The notes under the pieces are model-generated. The model saw nothing but the letters and a program-made list of their open reading frames with translations, was not told the DNA's origin and searched no databases. The translations under genes and the position numbers were made by a program. This document shows positions 1 to 9,800 of a stretch of 64,000 bases of DNA, piece after piece. The stretch is taken from NCBI GenBank assembly GCA_034687125.1, contig JAQGBZ010000021.1, positions 365,802-429,801 on the forward strand, read 5' to 3'. The DNA is from Neelides folsomi. Taxonomy: Eukaryota; Arthropoda; Collembola; Neelipleona; Neelidae. The stretch's first letter is position 1; each line of letters opens with the position of its first letter.

Positions 1-724
1 AAGGTGAAAGTTCTGTGTGTGTTTGTGTCGGGACAAGGCGACGAGACACCGAGCAGGAGAATGAAGGGTTTCAATGCGGGTTGGTTAACTGAGTCGTTTA
101 AATATTAAGTATGTACACTGCGTGTTTTAAAATGAGGGCTAAATGAGGTTCAAGAAATTTTTGACTTTTTTCAAGTACCTAAAACAGGCAATGCATCGGA
201 AACTTGTGGGAGCGTTTCCGCCACGAGATTGTGAAATACTGTCAGTGATAGTAAAATGGTCACCCCTATGGACACGAGAGCAATTTAAATATTAAGGCAA
301 ATTACACCCATTTTTCATATCAATTATTCAATTAAACATAGTAAGATTATTAGTTTTTAAATATTGTAAGGAAAGTACCCGCGGCCGGCCCGACTCAAAG
401 TGATACGAATAAGAATTTAATTATAAGCTAAGATAATTAACTATATTAAGACTGTATTTCATAATTAACATTTAATGAATAGAATTCCATCATGAATTAT
501 TCGCAGCATTTAGTTAGTTATGACATTCCGTCTAAATTACTTTCTCTTTACATCCTCCCCAAGTTTCTGTCAAAAGTGAGACCGATGAAGATATTTGTAA
601 TAATTAGTTAAAGTTATTAGGAACAATTCAAGTTAAATTTTCTTCATTCTTGTTCATCCATTGTCGGATCTAGTGGTAGAAGCAGTGCAGGAGGAGAAGC
701 AAATAGAAATAAGGGAGAGTTTAC
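1..724 (-). other. intron 9 of nAChR gene (partial)
   Basis: The intron begins at the GTAAAC donor at 724 and runs past the left edge. The sequence is AT-rich. I looked for the TM3 exon on the minus strand and did not see it, and I see no other gene. Confidence 0.85.
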
Positions 725-811
725 CTAGTAAAGGCACTGCGTCTGAGGTTGCTGGCATTGTTTCCGCCACCATGTTTAAGAACACTGTTAAACTAAGTAA
801 TATTGTCACAC
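725..811 (-). CDS. nAChRalpha6: nAChR exon 9: rest of TM2 and TM2-TM3 linker
   Basis: This exon is too short for a simple ORF search but clear from homology. The acceptor is TTTTTTTCTCCGACAG, followed by 87 nt encoding [20 protein letters not shown] then TSDAVPLL, with donor CTAG|GTAAAC. It carries pore residues from 5' on, including the 9' Leu gate, 13' Val and 20' Glu ring, and the [11 protein letters not shown] linker that is near-identical across insect alpha6/alpha7. It completes the Gly codon left by either exon 8 copy. The next exon (TM3) is not within 1-724, so it lies outside the window. Confidence 0.96.
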
Positions 812-3800
812 CTGTCGGAGAAAAAAACGGTTAGGCCCGAGAAAATCCAATTTCATTCATTCAAAACTCCACAATTTTTTTCAAAATAAAAATCGAATGT
901 CATTGAAAAAAACGTGCTCAAAAATGATAAAGTAATTTGATGTGTTTCAACGTGTAAGATCACTTTCGGAATTTTGGATAGTAAAAATAAGTAATACAAG
1001 TAAAACAAGTGACAATTGAATGAATCATGTGATAAAAATCAAATAATGTCATCAGTGAGTGTACACGTGTAAACAGCATAAATTCCATCTTGAACAGATA
1101 TTTGAAAATTCATCTATATGTAAAAAAAACATCGTTTGAAAATATCCGAAAACCAATTGTGTAAAAAAGGTTCAAAATGTCCGAACTTTCAAAAATAAAA
1201 AATTTAAATGAATTGTAAAACCGGAGCAAAATAAATTAAGTGCTGATTGTAAAATGTCGTAATTGTTGGGAATGAGTGTCTTTTGATATCATTAGGGTGG
1301 AGAGTATGAGGATCGAAGAGTGTCGAAAGTCGTCAAGTCGTCAGCCGTTTGTGCTTTTAGCGCAAGAGAAGAAGTTGCCGGGAGAGGAAAGAGAAAGTCG
1401 TCGTGACGTAGCAACGTTGCAGTTAAATCGATCCGGATCTCGAGACCCAGTTCCCGCATTCTCAATGGGACCCTCCCCGTCGAGGATTCAACCATGGACT
1501 CCTTCCCAACACTCCCATTCATCACATTCCCTCTCGAAGCTAATCAATCCAGCTACCGACTCATCAAACCACCCCCACCGAAACACAATTATCCTATCAC
1601 CCACCTTCACCTCTTTCCAAACACCTTTTAATTCCCATCATTCCCATCAAAGGCACTCAATTCCTTTCCTACTTCATTCTCCACGAACCTATCAAAAATT
1701 CCTACCCGTTCTATTAATTGCTTTAAATTATTAATTTTAACATACCTAGTACATAATTAACTATTCAAATTTATAAGATATAAGGCATTATTTGATATTT
1801 AGCTTTCAAGATAAAATATTTAGATACTTATATGAGTAGTATTTTTATTGGTATTTAAAATATTCTTGTACAGACGTTTTTATCTCCTACAGATATCTGA
1901 TATGTTTATACAGTATAAATATCATTCTATGGGATGAAGCCGAATAAAAAGCAATAGAGAACTGGGGATAAAACACAAGTCCTCATTGGGCTCATCGAAG
2001 TGGGAAAAGTCAACAACCGAAATGTGTGGGGTGTATTCATTAAGGGGCTGTGGGCAGACCGCGGGAGAGGGAAAAATGAATTTTCGTTCCCTACCAAGCG
2101 TCAGTTTTTCCCCACACTCGTGTGGCAAGGTGAATCCGAGCAGAGTCATAGAAGATACCATGATCCCCGGGATGATGAGGTTTACCATGTAGAAGAGCGT
2201 CCGTCTCCGAATAGTTACATAGAAAGTGATGTCGACGTAGGGCTCAGGGCAGCAGGCGTAATACTTCACATTGCGCTTTCCTGGCATCTCTAATCACACC
2301 TCGTCACAATCCTCATCAACTCGCGGAATCAGTGATGGAAATGAGGGGGTTTCTTACTCGAACTTTCCCAGCTTGACGTAAATAAATAGTTACCAACAGA
2401 CTCTCCTCTAATCCTCAACTTCCCAATAATGAATGGCTCATTCTGCTTCAATTCACAGTCGAATTAACAGTCGTCAAAAATTAAAAAAAGGTAAAAAGCG
2501 ACGAAAATGTGGTAAAAAGAGTTGTAAAAAGATTGTTTACCTAAAGATAATTTTTCTCCTGAATCGGGAGGCAGTGTAAACCCAAGCACGGCCATAGAGG
2601 CGATTAAGACGCAAGGAACGATTAAATTGAAGAAATAGTATAGCGTACGCCTTTGAATGTTAATCACAAATGTTATATCCACATAAGGCTCTGGACAGCA
2701 ACCGTAATAGTTTACATTTCTTTGCCCTGGAACCCCTACAAAAAATGTCAAAAATGATACAAAAGTATTTGAAGACAAATTAGCCCCTTAAACCTAATGG
2801 AAAAACAATTTGGAAGTTTGTGAACAAAGAGGCTTAAATCATTTCCTTAATCGCCCTCCAAAGGGGAAAGTGACTTTCAAAATGCTAAATGTCAAAGTTC
2901 CAATTGATATAAAAGGGTAAAGGATTTGAAAGAGGAGATCAAATGAATTTGAGAAGGATCCCCAATGAAAGAAATTTCCCGGGAGGAGAAAATATATTTT
3001 CTCAAAACTTTCTTCAGGCTCATTAGAGTAATTAAAAGGCCCTCGTTTTTCTCCCTAATTCACTTAATGGACTCCAAAGTTTGCATAATAATATAAAATG
3101 AGTGATATTTAGCCCCCGTTGATTGCCCCCATTCATTTCTTGAGTAAGAAACCCATCACTGATTGGGAGAACTGGAGGGAACAGACCTTTGAGTTGCCAC
3201 TCCCCGTTGGTGATGAAGCTGCTGATGTCACCGCCATCCTCTGACTGCAGCTGGAGATCCAACTAAACAAAACAAAAAACAATACTTTTAATTAATCCTT
3301 CCTTCCATTAAACAAACTTTACAATTAATAAATTCATAGCCATAAAGCAAAAATATCACAGTTCCGATAATTTCGACCAATCAGCCAATACAGTTTCAAT
3401 ACGTTTTTATTTCACTAGGGATTGATCCAACGTATTAACTACTTATTAACGCGTTATCACAAGACAAGAATCTAACTAACTTTAAAATAAATAACATTTT
3501 AATCATTAAAAATATTATTTAATAAATACATATTCGGATTTATATATTTTTGTGAATATATTTCATAAATATAAAATATATCATAAATACATATGTTGCA
3601 AAATCAATATTGTAGAGGTATAAAAAGTAATTTCATATAAATAAAAAGTATGTAATTGTCATTCAAAATAATTTGGTATATATGGTATATATACATAACA
3701 TTAATTAAATGTAATAAATTAAGTAGATAAACACCTTATTAAATTGAATTTTAATTTTAATAAAATTATTTAAATGAATAAATTAATTTGGTAGTAAGAG

Positions 3801-6800
3801 GTGAAAGCGTTTTTGTATACCTGGTATCCGTCGTAGGTCCAGCTTCCAAACTTCATCTCGCACTTTTGCTCGTCGAAGGGGAACCAAGTGATGTCGATTT
3901 TGCACGTGCTCTTGAAGATGCCTGGAGGGATATAAGAGCAGCTCCCATTGTTCTTCACAACAACGTTCGTTTGGTACGTCCCGTCGAACCCTTCGTCCGC
4001 ACTGCACAAACATCCCTCAATCACTCTCCGAACACCTTGGTTCCTCTCTTGAACTTCTCAAGAGAGGATCTGTGATGTTGAGGTGGATGAGTTAATGACA
4101 CCTCACCTGTTGTACATGAGGACGTCTGGTTTCCATATTCTGTGTGGGGGGATTCGAAGGTTCGTGACGTTCCCGTGTTCACTCGGAATCCACCTCAAGT
4201 TGTAGTCGTTCCATTCCTGGATCATTTTCCAAAACCTCAGCCCCGTCTGGCGGACTCCGAAGGACGGTGGGAGGGCACGGTTCTTCCCCGACCCGGCGGC
4301 CCGCTCCCTCTCCCGAATTTCTCCACTGCTTTCACCGCTTTCTCTCCTTTCTCGGGGCGCCGCGGGAGTTCGGGGCGGTCCGCTCGGGTCGGCGAAGGGG
4401 AGAAAGCAAAACCAAGAGGAAGCGGAAGAAGCACAGAGGGGAAATAGCGGTTAAGAAGCGAATAAGAAGCGAGAGAAGACGAGTTGAGTACGAATCGTAA
4501 TATTTTAAGGTTTAAAGGACGTTTAAGAAGTAATTGTCTTTTCATCCTTCTTTAAAACCCACTAAACCCTCATGATGAGAATACGGAAGTATTTTTGGGA
4601 AAGTTCTACGCCATGGGTGCTTGAGTCCTGCCATGTGAATATCAAAAGATCACATTCGGCCTCCTCCACCATTTTTCACTTTCTCACCCATTGAGATGGA
4701 GTTGGGGGGAGTCTACACGTGAGAAGAAGTTCATTAATAGGCGGAGATGAAAACTTAACCTTACGTGTATACAACCAGTAAATATCCAAAATAGAAGCAC
4801 GAGTGAGCAAAAGTCAAAATCCCTGCAAGATGCATCGAGCATTTAATTAAAACCCATTCCAAACCACAACTGACCGATCAACAATTACATTCAACTCAGG
4901 CTCTATATAGGAAAAGACCAAGTTAGATTCAATTTACACACATATAAATCACAATGTTACACAAATACAAAAAGTTGATGAACATGCAAGACATGCAAAT
5001 ATGCAAATGCAAAGAATTAAATATTTAAGGCAGGACGAGAGAGAAGTTAAATTGATACCATTATTACAACCATGCCCGCTTGCACTTTCCCACAAACAAC
5101 ATTCGTCGATGTGGAGATGCCGAAGAACGAGTCGAATTAAGGAAAACTAAGAAGCCCAAGACATGACAGTAAAATTATCCTATTGAGGTGGTGGGCCGTC
5201 GTTGATGAGTCACCCATTGGAGGTCTTTTAGCATGGGTTTAATAGGTATTGGATCTGTCGTCTCAGAGGCGGGGGTGGGAGGGACGGGGAAGGAGTGAAT
5301 TATGTAAATTTCCGCCGGAGGAAATATAAAAAACTTCCTCTGTACGGAGGAATTCATGAGGATAATCATATGAATATATTTGAAAACTTTCCAAATCACC
5401 CCGTCCCGTAAACTCCCTTTTATTTGAATGGGCGGGGAGGGCCGTCTCCGCTGTAAATTACCCTCAAAGACCCTTCAAGACGGTCGAAGGACTATTGTAA
5501 GTATATTTCCCCCGAAAACACTTTCTCCCGGCCTTCTCCCAAGCTATTCAATTTACCCTCCCTTCAGAAAGACTGCCAAGAGTGGGACCCATAATGAAAC
5601 ACCAACCATGGTCGGGGAAAATCATCTCACAAGTGGAAGGATTTTAAATTGAGAATAAGAGAAATTCATTTTCACTCCCACATGGATAATTCATGTGAGT
5701 TCCACCTTGGAACCCGGGCATTGGTTGATGGGATTAAACCCAGTGGAGTGAATTGACAATGAGCGGAAATTGAAGGGTTCAAATCTGCTCAATCACTCCG
5801 GAGGAAATATCAAATTCAGTGAAGGGTCAGGCTCAGGTTGCATAACTTGACAAGTGATTTCAAAAGCGTGTCAGGGAGGGGATTTGTATATTTTGAATAT
5901 AATGAAAGCGGGGAGGTTTGAAGTCTCGTCGACGGTCAAAGCGATTTCTTTTGTATATAAATATGTGGAAAGCGAGGGAGATTCTGTGTTGATTACACTT
6001 TGAGTGTCTAAATGGTTCTCATGCTCTTTTCCTCTTTTTAGAGCCTTTTTCCTCTCATTTGCCTTCTGTGAGGGATTCCGGACTTTAATTGTTTGTGGTG
6101 ATTCGTCATGTGTGGTGTGGAAATCAATGAGCCGCTTCCAAAAATATTTATGAAGCAAGATAGTGTGTAGTATATAAAAGGGGCTTCGTATCTCGTAGTA
6201 CGTGTGTGCTACTTCTACGGCAAAAAGTGAATTATATAAAAAAAATTGCAAATTAAGAGTGGAACTTGGTGTGTCTCGAGAGGGCGGCGGGCGGGATGGA
6301 GATTTGCAAGGTCACTCACCATTTTCAACCAAATTGTGGTGATTAGGAGCTGATTCTTCTCGTCCTTTACATTTTGATTTAGGGCCAAGGAGAGTCCATG
6401 CAAAAAAAGGTCAGAGAAATTGTTGGTCAAGAGAACGAACGCAACCCTTGCGGAAGGCGGGAGAAAGGGAAAACTCCCGTCAACATCAACAATCCGAGGT
6501 TCCCAAAAGCGGGTGGACCCGCAGTCTCCTCCGAACCTCAAAACATGGGCGCCTTGGAGTGTATTTCTTTCGCTATATTTATTGATAAGGGACAAGCACC
6601 GACGAAAGGGAATGCACTCACAGCTTCTAGTCGGTCACACACAGAGAGAGAGAAAAGCCACAAACAGTGACGAACGAACAGGCGGCTAATTATCATATCT
6701 TTATGTATCCTACTTATCCATATTGAGTATATGTCCACATGAACCTGATTCGCATTTGGTGAAGAACCGAGCTGTCTGTGTTGGGGGAATGTGGGTCCCT

Positions 6801-9800
6801 ACTTCCGCTTGTCAACTCAAGAGAGGCCGGGGAAAAGAGGACGCTAGAAAGAAAGAAGGAGGAGGTCGAGAGAACATTGAGAGGGATGAGGACCGCACTG
6901 CCAAAGTACACGTTTCGCTGGGGCAAGGCCAGGGACTCACACGAGAAAAAATGAGAGACACGTCACATTTGCTGCTGTTGCACTATTTGTAACGAAGGGA
7001 GAGGGGGGCAGCTTTTGTATAAAAAGAGGCGAGAGGGGAGGGCCCCTCGGACACATAAACGCGTTCTTCACTTACCAAATTTAGCCACGTATTGGTTATA
7101 AGAATTTGATTCTTTTCATCCTACAATCAAAGGTAAACGATGAGAATCCCGCCCTGCTTCCAACGGACTTGGGAGGATCTCGTGGGCGGAAGGGAAACCG
7201 GCCGGAGTTGGACGAGTTTTTATTTCCTTTAAGCCGGATTTACGGCCCAACAACTAATTCAATCCGCGAGTGTGGGGAGCAGGAGGAGATGGATGACGAT
7301 CCAAACCCAACAACTTCCAAAACCCCACAAATCCTCATTTCCCACCCAAATCTCAACACACGCGCTCCCTTTGTCTACTACACCCATCCAATTGATCCCG
7401 TAATTGTGCATAATTAATCCCTCCTTATTTACCAATTTTACTCCCTAATACATTCACGAGCTCCAATGGATAAATTTGGCAAACTTGAGCTTCCTTCACA
7501 ATAAATACAGTTAAAGGCTCAATGAGGCCTTTTGTAAAGGCTTTAATTCCTCAAAACAATTCCAAACTTGGCGTTACCTTCAGTCCTTTCAAAAATTTGT
7601 TTGCTTTCGCAACTGTAGCTCCTGAGCACGGGAAAGTCAAATACAACTTTCCCTTTTAATCAACTCATTAAGAAGGAGGTTTAATGTTTAAAGGAAATTC
7701 CTCCCAACTTTCCCAACTCGGCCAAATCCAAAGGACTTCCATCAAACCCCCTGTCAAAATCCCCCAATTGTTGTCAAAAACCCCGTTTGATGATAAGTTA
7801 ACTTTCTAATATCAATATTAATAAAGTTTGATGTTCAGACTTTTCCTTTCCCCGCTCCGGGGCGGGATTTGGAAAGTCCTTTTGAATTTGTACTCGAATG
7901 GGCTATTTGCATTGGGAGGTTAAAAATGACGCTGGGAGGAAATAAATGATAATTATATGAATGAGTGAGGGAGATTATTGAAGAGCTGTGGGATGTTGGG
8001 AATTGGCGGTTCGAGCTCGGTGTAATTCCCATATTAGAGATGGATTGAGGGTGAACGATCTCGTTAAATGGAAATTTCCGCAAGGAGGGGAAGGCGATCG
8101 ATTCTAATTAAAATGAAAGGTGTTCCTAGGGGCCCTTTTAAATATGGATATCACACAATGCCTTATTAACATAAAGAACCTTCTCGACGATTCATACTCA
8201 ATCATATTGAATATTCCCATCTTTCATTGAATTATAATGCTTTGAGCCGTCTTGATGTCCCATAAATTTTATATGATTCTTCTTATATATTTTATATTCC
8301 AATTTTCCGAGTTTTTTTATGTACCTAACATATGAACGCATCTTTCAGTTGAATACGGCGCCTTTTCAAAATACTACTTTATCCACAGATAAACCAAAGC
8401 GGGCTAAAATGGGTGATATGTGTATTTATGATGTCTGATCCTATAACTTATTGATATTAGAGGAAATAAGTAAGAGTAGATCTGTGTTGTCTCCGCATCG
8501 CTCTGTTCGATCAATTTGCAGCGGATTGGTTTGATTAACAAAAAACTCCTGGTTCTATAGGCGGATGGATACGCAGAGAAATAGAAAGCCTTGCGGTTCC
8601 GCAAAGGGGTTATTTGACCCCGACTATACTCCCGAATCGGGTATTTATGAGGGAGTCTGGGTTTGAAAATCCGCGGTTAGGGAAAATGATGAAAGGGCCT
8701 AATAGTACATTTCTTTTTCGTGGGAGTGTGGGGCATTGTTTACGGGCCGGGTATGTGGAGTGAGGGGGCGGCGGAGGTCGCGTTGAGAGAACCGACGCAT
8801 TGCGACAGACATACGGGATCCTTACATCTGTCCGGTATAGTGGGCTTAGAAAGGGAAAGTGCGCTGATATCGGAGAGCTCGGGTTTCATTCAACTACCCT
8901 CATTACTACACTCTCTCAACTCTTATAATTCACGCCTCGGAGACCCGCGACTTTTGAGGGTCTCCGAGCTGAGAGAACTCATTTAATAAATTCACTCCTC
9001 CTTCAATTACACGAGAGAGCTTAACCTCTAAATGTTATTAAAACTTTGGAGTCCTGTGGTGTAATTGAAAGTTGAAAACAACCAACGACATCTTCGTAAT
9101 TAATGGGAATAAGATGGGGATGTCAGAAAAGGAAATTAACTTTTAAAGATTTCTCCTGCCCCGCCACTGTCACAGAGGGAGAAAAATGCCGAGGCATGAA
9201 TGGATAAAAATGGAGACAGATGGTAAGAGAATGGTAAGAAATGTGTAGAGAATGAAAATATTTTGTAGGGTTGAAGTGAAAGGGCCGATGTGGGGTATAA
9301 TGGGGATTAAGGGCAATAAATAAGGAGGAATTTGGCCCTCGAATCCTTTTTCTCCGAATGTGAAATGGGGCGGAGTATCTGGGAGAGAGATACTACCCGG
9401 GTTTGAATCTGCCCTTATCTGCTGGCCAAAGGCGGGTAATGAATGACCCGACTTAATTTAGACGTGACGTGAAGGAATCGGCTCCCTTCGCCCGACATCC
9501 CTCCAACCATATTTCCAGTGTCATAAGGAGACACGCGGGATCAGGACCAAATCCGGAAATCACAATAACCTTTTAAAATCCTTTCTTGCCCATCAAGGGT
9601 CCAACCCCATAAAGATGTCCGGACGGCGGGAATTATTGAAAAATTGAATGAATTTGGGGCTGATTTTGGAATTTACGATAATTTGCCCCAGGACCGTTCG
9701 GATCTTTGGATCTTCTTTGGATGAGGAATGGACGTGCGTGCAGAGGTTCTCATTTCAATGAATTATTGATTCCAGCTAAAGAGTGGGAACGTCGGTGAGT

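Noticed and set aside
1276-1734. 152-codon plus-strand frame in the intron after exon 8b
   Set aside because: It is antisense to an intron, partly overlapped by an open frame on the other strand, low in complexity (Ser, His, Pro) and without a recognisable domain.
5770-5800. GGGTTCAAATCTGC, like the T-arm of a tRNA
   Set aside because: No matching acceptor, D-arm or anticodon stem could be folded around it; similar fragments at 8660 and 9395 also fail.
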